Source: Chryseobacterium sp. KACC 21268
Lineage (GTDB): Bacteria; Bacteroidota; Bacteroidia; Flavobacteriales; Weeksellaceae
Assembly (NCBI GenBank): GCA_028736075.1
Contig: CP117875.1
Coordinates: forward strand, 3,286,001 to 3,350,000
Reading direction: 5' to 3'
Length of the DNA stretch: 64,000 nt
This document shows, piece after piece, positions 26,142 through 35,087 of the stretch. The number at the start of each line of letters is the position of its first letter. Position 1 is the stretch's first letter. A model generated the notes under the pieces. The model saw only the letters and a program-made list of their open reading frames with translations. It was not told where the DNA came from and ran no database searches. The position numbers and the translations under genes were made by a program.

Positions 26142-27482
26142 TTATATTTCTGTATTGAGGTCCCAATTTTCAAGATAATCGTTGACGTGTTTCAGGAACA
26201 TTCCGCCCAGACTGCCGTCCACTACTCTATGGTCGTAAGAATGTGACATAAACATCTTCTGACGGATGGCAATTACATCTCCAAACTCAGTCTCAATAAC
26301 TGCTGGCTTCTTCACAATCGCTCCAACTGCCAAAATTGCAACCTGAGGCTGAGGAATAATCGGTGTTCCCATCAGGTTTCCGAAAGTTCCAACGTTCGAA
26401 ATCGTGTAAGTTGCGCCTTGCGTATCAGCTGGCGTCAGTTTTTTATTTCTTGCTCTGTAAGCCAAATCGTTAATTGCTTTTGCCAATCCGGACAAACTTA
26501 ATTGGTCAGCATTTTTGATTACTGGAACAATCAGATTTCCGTCCGGAAGCGCTGTTGCCATTCCAATATTTATATTTTTCTTCTTAATAATCTTATCACC
26601 ATCCACAGAAACGTTAATCATCGGAAAATCCTGAATCGCTTTCACGACCGCTCTAATGAAAATCGGCATAAAAGTCAGTTTCTCACCTTCTCTTTTCTGA
26701 TAGGAATCTTTGTTCTTCGCTCTCCAGGTCACGACATTCGTCACGTCGGATTCTATGAAAGAAGTCACGTGTGGCGAAGTGTGCTTGCTATTCACCATCG
26801 CTTCTGCAATGATCTTGCGCACACGATCCATTTGGATGATCTCATCGCCTTCTCCAACTTGAATTGGAGCAATGGAAACCTTCGGAGCCTGTGCTGAAGT
26901 CTGAGTAGGTTGAGAGATAGCTTGCTGAGCAGGAGCTGATTTAGCCTCAGCATTAGTTCCTCTATTTTTAACAAAATCAAGAATATCTTCTTTTGTGATT
27001 CTACCTTCTAGTCCACTTCCTTTGATATTTTTAAGTTCAGATTCCGTAATATTTTCCTGCTGAACAATATTTTTAACTAATGGCGATAGATATAAGTCTG
27101 AATTTTGATTTGATGAATTTTCAAAAACATTCGTTAATGGCTGTTCCAAAGTATTGATCACTTCCGGATCTGGCTGAGGAATCTGATCTTTAACTTCTTC
27201 ATAAGTTTTTGATTCAGGAACTTCGGGTGAAGAAGAATCCGCATCTGTTTCCAAAATCGCAATGGCCTCACCAATCTTCGCAACATCATCTTTCTGTTTC
27301 AGAATCTTGACGATCTTCCCCGAAACTGGTGTCGGAACGTCGGAATCTACTTTGTCTGTCGCAATTTCAACTACAGAGTCATCTTCTTTTACAAAGTCAC
27401 CTTCATTGAACATCCAGCTGATAATTGTTGCTTCCATTACGCCTTCGCCCATGCTTGGGAGCAATAGTTTGTATTCTGCCAT
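26142..27482 (-). CDS. 2-oxo-acid dehydrogenase E2 (dihydrolipoyl acyltransferase)
   Basis: A 446-residue E2 subunit. An N-terminal lipoyl domain has the lipoylated Lys44 in EIATDKVDSDVP. A Pro/Glu/Ala-rich linker follows, then a peripheral subunit-binding domain (about 125-165, LSPLVKNIVQQENITE to GRITKEDIL). A second Ala/Gln/Pro linker leads to the catalytic domain with H418 and D422 in SYDHRVVDGSLGG. It transfers the acyl group to CoA in the branched-chain or pyruvate dehydrogenase complex; E1 and E3 genes are not in the window. The ATG at 27482 (MAEYKLLLPSMGE) is chosen over one 24 nt upstream because lipoyl domains begin there. Confidence 0.94.
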   Translation of the reverse strand: MAEYKLLLPSMGEGVMEATIISWMFNEGDFVKEDDSVVEIATDKVDSDVPTPVSGKIVKILKQKDDVAKIGEAIAILETDADSSSPEVPESKTYEEVKDQIPQPDPEVINTLEQPLTNVFENSSNQNSDLYLSPLVKNIVQQENITESELKNIKGSGLEGRITKEDILDFVKNRGTNAEAKSAPAQQAISQPTQTSAQAPKVSIAPIQVGEGDEIIQMDRVRKIIAEAMVNSKHTSPHVTSFIESDVTNVVTWRAKNKDSYQKREGEKLTFMPIFIRAVVKAIQDFPMINVSVDGDKIIKKKNINIGMATALPDGNLIVPVIKNADQLSLSGLAKAINDLAYRARNKKLTPADTQGATYTISNVGTFGNLMGTPIIPQPQVAILAVGAIVKKPAVIETEFGDVIAIRQKMFMSHSYDHRVVDGSLGGMFLKHVNDYLENWDLNTEI

Positions 27483-27604
27483 TGTTTCTTTTTTGAATTT
27501 CCCCAAAAATACATTTTTTTTTATTAATTATATAATTCTATTTTCTATAATTTATGCCTTTGATTTTTTCATAAATTTGATCTTCAAAATTTACAAGCTT
27601 AACA

Positions 27605-27895
27605 ATGAATATTTATTTAAGTGCTGTCATCCATATCAAAGAAAACTCGATGATGGATGCTATCGAATTACTAAAAAAATTAGTAATAGAAACCCGCAAA
27701 GAAAAAGGCTGCGTTCAATATGATCTTTTCGAAGATCACAGGAACAAAGGTGTTTTTTTCATCCATGAAAATTGGGAAAGCGGCGAAGATCTACATAATC
27801 ATCAGGTTTCCGACCATATGATGAAATTTCGGGATGGTATTGCAAAATTATTGGAACAGCCAAATATCGTGTATGTCGGAAACAAACTTTTCTAA
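27605..27895 (+). CDS. Antibiotic biosynthesis monooxygenase (ABM) domain protein
   Basis: A 96-residue ferredoxin-like ABM/YgiN-type protein. Typical features are ETRKEKGCVQYDLFEDHRNKG, FFIHENWESGEDLHNHQVSDHM and a C-terminal strand IVYVGN. The conserved central H (HNHQVSDH) and the small size match putative quinol monooxygenases, which oxidise quinols or anthrone-like compounds as dimers in the cytoplasm. The specific substrate is unknown. Single gene, divergent from the E2 gene, 123 bp away. Confidence 0.88.
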   Translation: MNIYLSAVIHIKENSMMDAIELLKKLVIETRKEKGCVQYDLFEDHRNKGVFFIHENWESGEDLHNHQVSDHMMKFRDGIAKLLEQPNIVYVGNKLF

Positions 27896-27990
27896 TTGCG
27901 TTATTAATAAATTTTTAGTTAAAGTTTTACCAAAAGATCAAATATTTGAAAATTGTTTATATTTAAATCACTAAAAAGGAAAATTTTCAA

Positions 27991-27998
27991 TATTTTTG
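27991..27998 (+). promoter_or_regulatory. -7 promoter element for the M36 protease
   Basis: TATTTTTG matches TAnnTTTG, 35 bases before the ATG at 28034. It lies inside a spurious upstream extension of the frame, which supports 28034 as the start. Confidence 0.45.
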
Positions 27999-28033
27999 TT
28001 AATCATTTTTTTTTAAATAAATTTAATTGTAAT

Positions 28034-30619
28034 ATGAAAATAAATCAACTATCTAAATGCGCTGGTATTGGCGTATTCTTTTTGTTTGCCAATCTCAATG
28101 CGCAGTCAACTGAAAAAATCATTAAAAATTTTATAAAAAGCGATGTCAGTTTTCGTAATAATGAGAATGTAGAATTTAAAATCATAAATGAGGATAATTC
28201 TACAAGTTTGAAATCGAACGTCGTAAATGTCCAGCAATATTATGGTAATACACCAATTTATAAATCACTGGCAAAAGCCATTATAAGAGAAGGAAATGTT
28301 ATTTCTTTTAATAATAATTTCCAGAAAATAAATAACACTGTAATTGCTGACAAGATAGACAAATCGGAGGCCTTGTCAACCGCTTTAAGATTTTTAGATA
28401 TTAAAGATAGTGGATTCCAGCTGATGGATGAAAAAGATGGAGACCTTATAAATCTTCCGGATAATAAAGTAGCAAGTATCAGATTTTATTTTGAAAAGAA
28501 TAACACTTTGATTCCCGCTCAGTTATTCTTCATCAACCAAAGTAAAGAAAATAAGTTTTTTGGCACTCTGGTAAGTCTTACTACTGGTGAAATCCTAGAG
28601 AATAACAAGATGATTGACGAATGTTCTTTTGAGTCAGATCATTTTTCCGGAGAATCGTCTTCTGATGTTTCAAATCATTTGGTAGCACACTTCAACAATC
28701 ATACATCTCCAAAGAACACATCAAAGGCTGCTACAGATGCTTCTTACAGCGTGTTTCCATTCCCAATAGAAGCCCCAACGTTCGGCGCTAAAAGTACCGT
28801 TACAAATCCTTGGGATCTTACAGCTTCCCCAGAAGGATGGCATTCTAACGGAACTGTAAATTATACTAATACATACGGTAATAATGTACTTGCCTATGTA
28901 GACAATAGCGCTACAAATACTGCTGGATTTTCCCCAGTGAGTACTACAACAGGAAGTTTAACATTCGACTTTCCTTTTGCTGAAGGTGCGGCTCTTAGTG
29001 CTTACGACAACAGGGCATCAGCTGTTACCAATTTGTTTTATGCAAACAATATGATACACGATATCATGTATAAATTTGGATTTACAGAATCTACAAGAAA
29101 CTTCCAATCCAATAATTTTGGAAAAGGAGGCGCAGGTAACGATGCTGTACGAGCTGAGGCATTTGACGGAAGCGGATACAATAATGCTAATTTTGCATCT
29201 GGCTACGAGATTTTGAACAGTAATGGATCATACTCTACGCAAGCACCAAGAATGCAAATGTATCTATGGAACTACAGCGTTCCTCAAAAGAAAAGATTAT
29301 TCTATACAGATCCAGCCCTTGCATCCAGACCTGCAGTAAATACAGGTGTAACTAATTTTGGAAGACAGTTGATGGAAACTGGTATTACTGGAGATATTGC
29401 TATCCCTTCTGATATCACAGGATGTACAGCATTGACAGCTGGAAGTCTGACAGGTAAAATTGCAATGGTCAATACCACGGGTTGCGCGTACAACATCAAA
29501 GCAAAAACTGTACAGGATGCTGGTGCAATCGGAATGATTGTACACAGAACAACATCTAACACTGTCACAGATATTTCGGTAAGCAATGTAACGAATGTCA
29601 GCATTTCGACAATTATGATTCCTAGAGATGAGGGCGACTTCATTAATTCAGAACTTACTGCTGGCAGAACTGTAAATGTTAATCTAAAGGATCTTGCTGT
29701 CGGATACAAAAATTCAAGTTTTGACAATGGCGTTATGATTCACGAATACGGGCACGGCATCTCTAACAGATTAACTGGTCAAGGCTACAACTGTTTGACC
29801 AACTTAGAGCAAATGGGTGAAGGATGGTCTGACTTTTTTGCATTGATGCTTACAAACACACCTAGCTACACTTCCACAACAGGAAGAGGAATTGCTACCT
29901 ACTCTACGAATACTGCTACAACTGGTTTAGGAATCAGAACTTACAGATACACAACAAACATGATTGCAAATCCATTCACATATGCTTATACAAATAGCAC
30001 AGGTGGACAGCCTCACGCAGTTGGGCAAATCTGGGCAACAATGCTTTGGGATCTTCATTGGAAAATGGCAGAAAAGTATGGTTACAACTATGACATCACT
30101 GCAGATCCTAATTCGGGAAGTGCTAAAGCCCTACAACTGGTAATGGATGGTCTAAAACTACAACCTTGTAATCCTAATTTCGTTTCTGGTAGAGATGCAA
30201 TTTTACAAGCAGATCAATTAGCTGGTGGAGTAGACAACTGTCTTATCTGGAATGTTTTTGCGAAAAGAGGTTTAGGAATAAATGCATCTGCAGGTACTAC
30301 CGCTATTACAGACCAAGTTGAGAACTTCGATGTTCCTGAAGCTTGTGTTCTTGCAACAGATGATATCGTTAAAAATAAAGCATTCGGAATCTATCCTAAT
30401 CCTGCAAGAGGAGAATTCTTCATCAAAACCACTCCTACTGTCGGAAATGCGACTGTAAAGATCGAAATTCTAGACCTGAATGGTAAACTTGTAAAATCGC
30501 TTGACAGAAAGAAAAATAGTTCAGAATCTATTTCTACAAAGGGTCTTGTGAGAGGCACTTATCTTGTGGTGATTACAGAAAATGGTAAATCTAGCGCAGA
30601 AAAGTTGATCGTAGAATAA
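28034..30619 (+). CDS. T9SS-exported M36 (fungalysin) metalloprotease
   Basis: An 861-residue exoprotease. It has a signal peptide (1-23, FLFANLNAQ), then an FTP-type propeptide region (about 30-210). The catalytic domain has the zinc motif H570-E571-x-x-H574 in MIHEYGHGISNRL and the third ligand at about E596 in MGEGWSDFF. A protease-associated (PA) insert (about 445-550) contains a disulfide-like CTAL...CAYN pair. The C-terminal 75 residues (FGIYPNPARGEFFI to the end) form a T9SS type A sorting domain. It should be secreted and then cleaved to an active extracellular protease. An upstream in-frame ATG-less extension to 27953 is rejected. A strong terminator follows. Confidence 0.93.
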   Translation: MKINQLSKCAGIGVFFLFANLNAQSTEKIIKNFIKSDVSFRNNENVEFKIINEDNSTSLKSNVVNVQQYYGNTPIYKSLAKAIIREGNVISFNNNFQKINNTVIADKIDKSEALSTALRFLDIKDSGFQLMDEKDGDLINLPDNKVASIRFYFEKNNTLIPAQLFFINQSKENKFFGTLVSLTTGEILENNKMIDECSFESDHFSGESSSDVSNHLVAHFNNHTSPKNTSKAATDASYSVFPFPIEAPTFGAKSTVTNPWDLTASPEGWHSNGTVNYTNTYGNNVLAYVDNSATNTAGFSPVSTTTGSLTFDFPFAEGAALSAYDNRASAVTNLFYANNMIHDIMYKFGFTESTRNFQSNNFGKGGAGNDAVRAEAFDGSGYNNANFASGYEILNSNGSYSTQAPRMQMYLWNYSVPQKKRLFYTDPALASRPAVNTGVTNFGRQLMETGITGDIAIPSDITGCTALTAGSLTGKIAMVNTTGCAYNIKAKTVQDAGAIGMIVHRTTSNTVTDISVSNVTNVSISTIMIPRDEGDFINSELTAGRTVNVNLKDLAVGYKNSSFDNGVMIHEYGHGISNRLTGQGYNCLTNLEQMGEGWSDFFALMLTNTPSYTSTTGRGIATYSTNTATTGLGIRTYRYTTNMIANPFTYAYTNSTGGQPHAVGQIWATMLWDLHWKMAEKYGYNYDITADPNSGSAKALQLVMDGLKLQPCNPNFVSGRDAILQADQLAGGVDNCLIWNVFAKRGLGINASAGTTAITDQVENFDVPEACVLATDDIVKNKAFGIYPNPARGEFFIKTTPTVGNATVKIEILDLNGKLVKSLDRKKNSSESISTKGLVRGTYLVVITENGKSSAEKLIVE

Positions 30620-30641
30620 TCAATACTCATACTTACTTTTG

Positions 30642-30670
30642 AAACCTTTCCAACTCTTTTGGAAAGGTTT
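30642..30670 (+). terminator. Terminator of the M36 protease gene
   Basis: AAACCTTTCCAA (30642-30653) pairs with TTGGAAAGGTTT (30659-30670), loop of five bases, followed by T-rich TTTATTTTT. Confidence 0.88.
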
Positions 30671-30710
30671 TTTATTTTTAGGTTTTAACAAACTTTATTA
30701 TTGATAATAA

Positions 30711-30739
30711 TTGGCATCAATCTTGAAAACTTAACTTTG
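30711..30739 (+). promoter_or_regulatory. Promoter of the LolA-like gene, -33/-7
   Basis: TTG at 30711-30713, an 18-base spacer, then TAACTTTG (30732-30739) followed by C. Both boxes and spacing fit the Bacteroidetes consensus. The ATG is 25 bases downstream. Confidence 0.7.
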
Positions 30740-30763
30740 CATAATTAAAATTGCAAAAATTAA

Positions 30764-31396
30764 ATGAAAAATTATATTACAAAATCTTTTTCTGCTATCG
30801 CTTTATTGGGAATTAATCTGATGATTTTTGGTCAAACTATCGACACAAAATCAAAGACTATTCTTAATGACATCACCAAGAGCTATAAGAGTAAAAAGAA
30901 TTCTTATTTCAAATTTTTATATACATCTGGAGCTTCCAGTCAAACAGGTATCTTCTACTCTGATAACAACAGATACAAATTAAAAATAATGGGTACTGAG
31001 CAGATTTTTGATGGAAACAAAGTCTACAGCATCAGTGAGGAAGATAAAGAAATTACAATCGCAAAACCAAATGATAACCAAGTGGCATTTTCGCCTTTGA
31101 GCTATTTGGATTCCTACAAAAAGGATTACAATGTGACACACTCCGGTAAAAAAACAATTAGTGGAATTCCGGTAGATGTTATTAAAATGACACCTGTAAA
31201 ATCTAATGGATTGAAAAGTGTTACTCTGTATGTAAATACGCCTCAGAAAAAGCTTATCAAACTAGAACAGCTTTCTACCAGCAATGATTTGGCTGTAATT
31301 ACGATTAGTAATTACAAAGAGAACCAAACACTCTCTCCATCGACTTTTACATTTGACAAATCAAAATATCAGAACTATCTGATCACTGAATTATAA
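30764..31396 (+). CDS. LolA-like outer-membrane lipoprotein carrier
   Basis: A 210-residue exported protein with a signal peptide (about 1-24, GINLMIFGQ). It shows the LolA half-barrel pattern: TGIFYSDNNRYKLKIMGTEQIFDGNKVYSIS (a curved sheet with the conserved 'phi-DG-x-x-phi' turn) and FSPLSYLDSYKKDY. LolA shuttles lipoproteins through the periplasm to the outer membrane. In many Bacteroidetes this family lies next to ftsK; that is not the case here, so a paralogue is possible. It has its own promoter and terminator. Confidence 0.85.
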   Translation: MKNYITKSFSAIALLGINLMIFGQTIDTKSKTILNDITKSYKSKKNSYFKFLYTSGASSQTGIFYSDNNRYKLKIMGTEQIFDGNKVYSISEEDKEITIAKPNDNQVAFSPLSYLDSYKKDYNVTHSGKKTISGIPVDVIKMTPVKSNGLKSVTLYVNTPQKKLIKLEQLSTSNDLAVITISNYKENQTLSPSTFTFDKSKYQNYLITEL

Positions 31397-31414
31397 CAGT
31401 AAAAACCGAAAATA

Positions 31415-31447
31415 AAAAATGCATTACAAAATCTGTAATGCATTTTT
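31415..31447. terminator. Bidirectional terminator
   Basis: AAAAATGCATTACA (31415-31428) pairs with TGTAATGCATTTTT (31434-31447), loop of five bases, between the convergent LolA-like and DUF4294 genes. Confidence 0.88.
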
Positions 31448-31485
31448 CATTTAAACTAACTATATAATTAACTAAAAACTTCAAA

Positions 31486-32190
31486 TTATTTTTGGACCTT
31501 AAAATCACTTGCACCCGGATAAGGCTGAAGATAACCAAGATTCCAATTAGATTGCAACAATGATTCTATGAATAAATCATCTCTGTACTTATGCGGATCA
31601 TAGGGCGTTTTCAAACTTACATCTGCAATATTTCCTTTCACATTCCACCAGAACGCACTCCATCCGCCACGCAATTCTTTGATGATTTCATAAACCGTTT
31701 TTCCTGTTGCACGGTACATTAATTTAGCAAAAACCTGACCTTCAGTTGTTGTCAGTTGCCTCAATTGTTTTTCGTAGCTAGCAGCCAGATCAGTCTGTCT
31801 TTGTTTCATATAGCGACTTCTGTCTGCACCTTTCATATTGGCACTTTCTTTTTGAATATCACGATACTGTTCTAAAGCATCTAAAAATAATGGATATACG
31901 CGGTTTAGTTTTTTATTAAGGAAAAAATAAAAATTCCGGTCTAATTGGTTATTGAAATGAGGATTTGCTCTTAGAGTCAGTTCATCCATCACAATCACCT
32001 GTTCACCGTTTATTTTATAAATTTTAGCTTTTTGAGCTTCGTCATAAAAATATTCATTACCAAATTCGTCTTTTTGTAAATTGCTTTTCGGAATATCATC
32101 AAAAGATTTTACCTGCAAAGTATCCTGCTGTGAATAACAAAATAAGCCTGTAAATAAGAAAAGGATCGGGATCAGTTTACGGAAAATCAT
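31486..32190 (-). CDS. DUF4294 family exported protein
   Basis: A 234-residue protein with a signal peptide (about 1-20, FLFTGLFCYSQ). The conserved DUF4294 core includes LDRNFYFFLNKKLNRVYPLF, then a charged helix with MKGADRSRYMKQRQ, QLTTTEGQVFAKLMYRATGKTVYEI and a Trp-rich GGWSAFWWN. The function is unknown; it is conserved across Flavobacteriia next to an M42 peptidase. The ATG at 32190 is chosen because it gives a signal peptide; an upstream frame start at 32229 does not. It is transcribed divergently from the M42 peptidase, 57 bp away. Confidence 0.85.
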   Translation of the reverse strand: MIFRKLIPILFLFTGLFCYSQQDTLQVKSFDDIPKSNLQKDEFGNEYFYDEAQKAKIYKINGEQVIVMDELTLRANPHFNNQLDRNFYFFLNKKLNRVYPLFLDALEQYRDIQKESANMKGADRSRYMKQRQTDLAASYEKQLRQLTTTEGQVFAKLMYRATGKTVYEIIKELRGGWSAFWWNVKGNIADVSLKTPYDPHKYRDDLFIESLLQSNWNLGYLQPYPGASDFKVQK

Positions 32191-32247
32191 TACTTTTACA
32201 TCATCTAAATTAACAAATATTAATATCAAAAATCATTCCCAATAGAT

Positions 32248-33324
32248 ATGAAATTCGAAAAGAAATCAATTAAATTCCTGGAACAATATTTAAACACCGC
32301 TTCGCCAACAGGTTACGAACACAATGGACAAAAAGTTTGGATGGACTACATCAAACCTTATGTTGACAAAATTGAAGTCGATCATTACGGAACAGCTTAC
32401 GGAATCATCAATCCTGAAGCAGATTTCAAAGTCGTAATAGAGGCTCACGCCGATGAAATTTCTTGGTACGTGAATTACATTACAGATGATGGATTAATCT
32501 ACGTCATCAGAAATGGCGGATCCGACCAGACCATCGCGCCGTCCAAAGTGGTGAATATCCACGGAGAAAAAGGCATTGTGAAAGGCGTTTTCGGATGGCC
32601 GGCAATTCACACCAGAAGCGCCAATCAAAACGAACCAACGCCAAAGATTGAAAACATTTTTATTGATTGTGGCGCAACATCCAAAAAAGAAGTTGAGGAA
32701 TTGGGAGTTTTCGTTGGTTGTATGATCACTTATCCAGACGAGTTTTTTGAACTGAATGATAGATATTTCGTTTGCCGAGCTTTGGACAACAGAATTGGCG
32801 GCTTTATGATTGCTGAAGTTGCAAGATTGTTGAAAGAAAACAAAAAGAAATTACCTTTCGGCCTTTACATCACCAACTCCGTGCAGGAAGAAGTTGGACT
32901 TTATGGCGCAGATATGATTGCCGACACCATCAAACCAAACATTGCCATTGTGACAGACGTGACCCACGACACCACAACGCCAATGATTGAAAAGAAAAAA
33001 GAAGGTGACCAAAAATGTGGCGACGGACCAGTTGTTTTCTTCGCGCCAAGTGTACATCATACCATCCGCGAATTGATTATTGACACAGCAAAAGAAAAAG
33101 AAATCCCTTTTCAAAGGGCAGCGGCAAGCAGAGCAACCGGAACAGATACAGACGCATTTGCACACTCAAACGGTGGCGTTCCAAGTGCATTGATCTCTTT
33201 GCCTTTGCGATACATGCATACTACAGTTGAAATGGTTTCTAAAGAAGATGTAAGCAATGTTATTAAATTGATTTATGAAACTTTGTTGGAGATTAAACCA
33301 GATATGAAGCTCAAGTATCATTAA
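32248..33324 (+). CDS. M42 family metallopeptidase
   Basis: A 358-residue tetrahedral-type aminopeptidase. The co-catalytic metal ligands are recognisable: H67 and D69 (IEAHADEIS), D180 (CRALDNRIGG), catalytic E214 and E215 (QEEVGLYGADM), D237 (VTDVTHDT) and H324 (RYMHTTVEM). It removes N-terminal residues from peptides in the cytoplasm. It is followed one base after its stop codon by a small membrane protein gene and then rpe, so the three probably form an operon. Confidence 0.93.
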   Translation: MKFEKKSIKFLEQYLNTASPTGYEHNGQKVWMDYIKPYVDKIEVDHYGTAYGIINPEADFKVVIEAHADEISWYVNYITDDGLIYVIRNGGSDQTIAPSKVVNIHGEKGIVKGVFGWPAIHTRSANQNEPTPKIENIFIDCGATSKKEVEELGVFVGCMITYPDEFFELNDRYFVCRALDNRIGGFMIAEVARLLKENKKKLPFGLYITNSVQEEVGLYGADMIADTIKPNIAIVTDVTHDTTTPMIEKKKEGDQKCGDGPVVFFAPSVHHTIRELIIDTAKEKEIPFQRAAASRATGTDTDAFAHSNGGVPSALISLPLRYMHTTVEMVSKEDVSNVIKLIYETLLEIKPDMKLKYH

Positions 33325-33325
33325 G

Positions 33326-33625
33326 ATGCAAGGTTTGTTATATCATCTGACTCGTAAGCCAACTTTTATATCCACTGCAACTGCATTATTTTTTATATTT
33401 TTAATTTTAATGAGTGTTTATAAACTGTTAGTTCCGCCAAAGGTTGGTTCTGCAGATAATATGATTATTGAAATGCTGTGGATTTTCAGCATCGTTCCAT
33501 TAGGATTATTTGTAATCGACAGATTAGTCGTTAGATTGATAAACAATATAAAATTAACAATCATAGAAGTAATAATATTTGGATGCATTTTCCTTTATTA
33601 TTTCATAGTTGTCAATCCATTTTAG
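33326..33625 (+). CDS. Small three-helix membrane protein
   Basis: A 99-residue protein with three probable transmembrane helices (about 14-32, 46-65 and 74-97). The positively charged N-terminus (MQGLLYHLTRKP) suggests a cytoplasmic N-terminus. No family or function recognised. The ATG sits two bases after the M42 stop codon, so translational coupling is likely, and rpe starts 20 bp after its end. Confidence 0.75.
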   Translation: MQGLLYHLTRKPTFISTATALFFIFLILMSVYKLLVPPKVGSADNMIIEMLWIFSIVPLGLFVIDRLVVRLINNIKLTIIEVIIFGCIFLYYFIVVNPF

Positions 33626-33645
33626 AAATAAAAAGTAAAGTAAAA

Positions 33646-34296
33646 ATGAAAACAAAACTAATTGCACCTTCCCTTCTTTCCGCAGATTTTGGAAATCTAC
33701 AGAGAGACATCGAGATGCTCAACAATTCCCAAGCAGACTGGTTTCACGTGGATGTGATGGACGGCCGATTTGTTCCAAACATTTCTTTCGGATTTCCCGT
33801 GATGAAAACTGTTCAACAGCACGCAAAGAAATTCGTGGATGTTCATTTGATGATCGTGGAACCTGAAAAATATGTTGAAGAATTTATAGAACTTGGAGCC
33901 GATTTGGTTTCTGTGCATTACGAAGCTTGCGTTCACCTTCACAGAACTATTAATTTAATCCAAAGCAAAGGCGCAAAAGCCGGTGTTGTACTGAATCCTG
34001 CGACTCCCGTTTTGATGTTGGAAGATATCATTGCAGACGTCGATCTGGTTTTGCTGATGAGTGTCAATCCAGGATTTGGCGGTCAGAAATTCATTGAGAA
34101 CACTTACAAAAAAATCAGCGAAACCAAAGATTTGATTTTGAGCAACAACTCCACAGCATTGATTGAAGTAGATGGCGGCGTAAATCTGGATAATGCTTCA
34201 AAATTATTTGATGCTGGCGCAGACGTTCTGGTAGCCGGAAATGCAGTTTTCTCTTCCGCAGATCCAGAGAGAACTATCGAATTGTTGAAGTTGTAA
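33646..34296 (+). CDS. rpe: Ribulose-phosphate 3-epimerase
   Basis: A 216-residue TIM-barrel enzyme that interconverts ribulose 5-phosphate and xylulose 5-phosphate in the pentose phosphate pathway. Diagnostic segments are APSLLSADFGNLQRDIE, DWFHVDVMDGRFVPNISFG, VDVHLMIVEP, LMSVNPGFGGQKF and the phosphate loop VDGGVNLDNAS with LVAGNAVF. The ATG at 33646 (MKTKLIAPS) is chosen; the frame is open 63 bases further upstream, but that part overlaps the preceding gene and is not conserved-looking. Repeat copy C and a strong terminator follow. Confidence 0.95.
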   Translation: MKTKLIAPSLLSADFGNLQRDIEMLNNSQADWFHVDVMDGRFVPNISFGFPVMKTVQQHAKKFVDVHLMIVEPEKYVEEFIELGADLVSVHYEACVHLHRTINLIQSKGAKAGVVLNPATPVLMLEDIIADVDLVLLMSVNPGFGGQKFIENTYKKISETKDLILSNNSTALIEVDGGVNLDNASKLFDAGADVLVAGNAVFSSADPERTIELLKL

Positions 34297-34304
34297 ATTG
34301 ATTT

Positions 34305-34389
34305 GGAGCTTAATCCCGCTATCCGCTATATCTTTTTTGCCAAGGCTTTTCCCCAGCAAAAAAGGATGCCGCTTCTATCGGGGCTATGG
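34305..34389 (+). repeat. Dispersed intergenic repeat family 1, copy C
   Basis: GGAGCTTAATCCCGC, TATCCGCTATATC, a T-run, then GCCAAGGCTTTTCCC as in copies A and B, an A-run, GGATGCCGCTTC and TATCGGGGCTA. It starts nine bases after the rpe stop codon. Confidence 0.8.
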
Positions 34390-34401
34390 AGATACTACAA
34401 A

Positions 34402-34433
34402 AAAATAGGCTATCAGTGTTGATAGCCTATTTT
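34402..34433. terminator. Bidirectional terminator
   Basis: AAAATAGGCTATCA (34402-34415) pairs with TGATAGCCTATTTT (34420-34433), four-base loop, between convergent rpe and ndk. Confidence 0.88.
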
Positions 34434-34455
34434 ATATTTTAAATCTTAAAAGAAA

Positions 34456-34875
34456 TTAGAAAATCTCTCTTCCAGAAAAATGGAATTGCGCTTCGATCAA
34501 AGCATTCTCGTCTGAGTCAGAACCGTGAACTGCATTTTCTCCGATGCTTCTTGCGAAAAGCTTTCTGATAGTTCCTTCAGCCGCTTCAGCAGGATTTGTA
34601 GCTCCAATTGTAGTTCTGAAATCCTCTACCGCATTATCTTTTTCCAAAACCGCCGCCACGATTGGACCAGAAGACATAAAGTCAACCAATTCTCCGTAGA
34701 AAGGTCTTTCAGAATGTACTTCGTAGAATTTCTTAGCATCAGCAACAGTAAGTTGCGTCAATTTCAAAGCTTTGATTTTAAAACCAGCTTCACTGATTTT
34801 TCCAAGGATCGCACCAATGTGTCCGTCTGCAACAGCATCTGGCTTGATCATGGTAAATGTGATTTTTCCTGACAT
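34456..34875 (-). CDS. ndk: Nucleoside diphosphate kinase
   Basis: A 139-residue enzyme that transfers the terminal phosphate of ATP to nucleoside diphosphates. The phospho-accepting His117 lies in the signature [13 protein letters not shown]. The N-terminal [16 protein letters not shown] and [16 protein letters not shown] also match the family. Full length, single gene. Its minus-strand promoter has TAAATTTG (34905-34912) with a TTG 23 bases further upstream (34936-34938). This diverges from the candidate sigma-54 RNA next to it. Confidence 0.97.
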   Translation of the reverse strand: MSGKITFTMIKPDAVADGHIGAILGKISEAGFKIKALKLTQLTVADAKKFYEVHSERPFYGELVDFMSSGPIVAAVLEKDNAVEDFRTTIGATNPAEAAEGTIRKLFARSIGENAVHGSDSDENALIEAQFHFSGREIF

Positions 34876-34904
34876 TATTTTTTAATTTTTGTTTTAAAGA
34901 AGTG

Positions 34905-34938
34905 CAAATTTACAATAATTTTTTGTTACATTTGTCAA
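34905..34938 (-). promoter_or_regulatory. ndk: ndk promoter, -33/-7
   Basis: On the minus strand TTG, a 23-base spacer, then TAAATTTG followed by C, 29 bases before the ndk ATG. Confidence 0.55.
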
Positions 34939-34969
34939 CGGAAATTCTTTTCTGGGAAAAGATATTTTT

Positions 34970-34985
34970 TGGCACACAGTTTGCT
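34970..34985 (+). promoter_or_regulatory. Sigma-54 (RpoN) -24/-12 promoter
   Basis: TGGCACA, four bases, TTGCT: an exact match to the sigma-54 consensus TGGCACR-N4-TTGCW, with GG and GC correctly spaced. It points toward a terminator about 60 nt away with no gene between. Confidence 0.7.
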
Positions 34986-34995
34986 ACTTAATATT

Positions 34996-35061
34996 CGATT
35001 CTCATGTTTAATTTGAGTTTTCATGGTTATTAGTTTTTACCCTGCTTCGGCAGGGTTTTTT
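34996..35061 (+). ncRNA. Candidate sigma-54-dependent small RNA
   Basis: Predicted transcript of about 66 nt, from about 12 bases after the -12 GC to the T-run after a stable hairpin (ACCCTGC-TTCG-GCAGGGT, 35039-35056). No gene lies downstream on this strand: the next gene, purF, is on the opposite strand. The 5' half is AT-rich and holds a weak CTCA/TGAG pairing. A ten-codon frame (ATG at 35004, TAG at 35031) reads MFNLSFHGY, so a micropeptide is an alternative. I know of no named family that matches. The start point is inferred, not seen. Confidence 0.55.
35039..35061 (+). terminator. UUCG-loop intrinsic terminator of the candidate small RNA
   Basis: ACCCTGC (35039-35045), tetraloop TTCG, GCAGGGT (35050-35056), then six T in total. 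A textbook intrinsic terminator on the plus strand. Confidence 0.88.
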
Positions 35062-35087
35062 GTTTCTATTCCTCAAAGTTTGAAACA

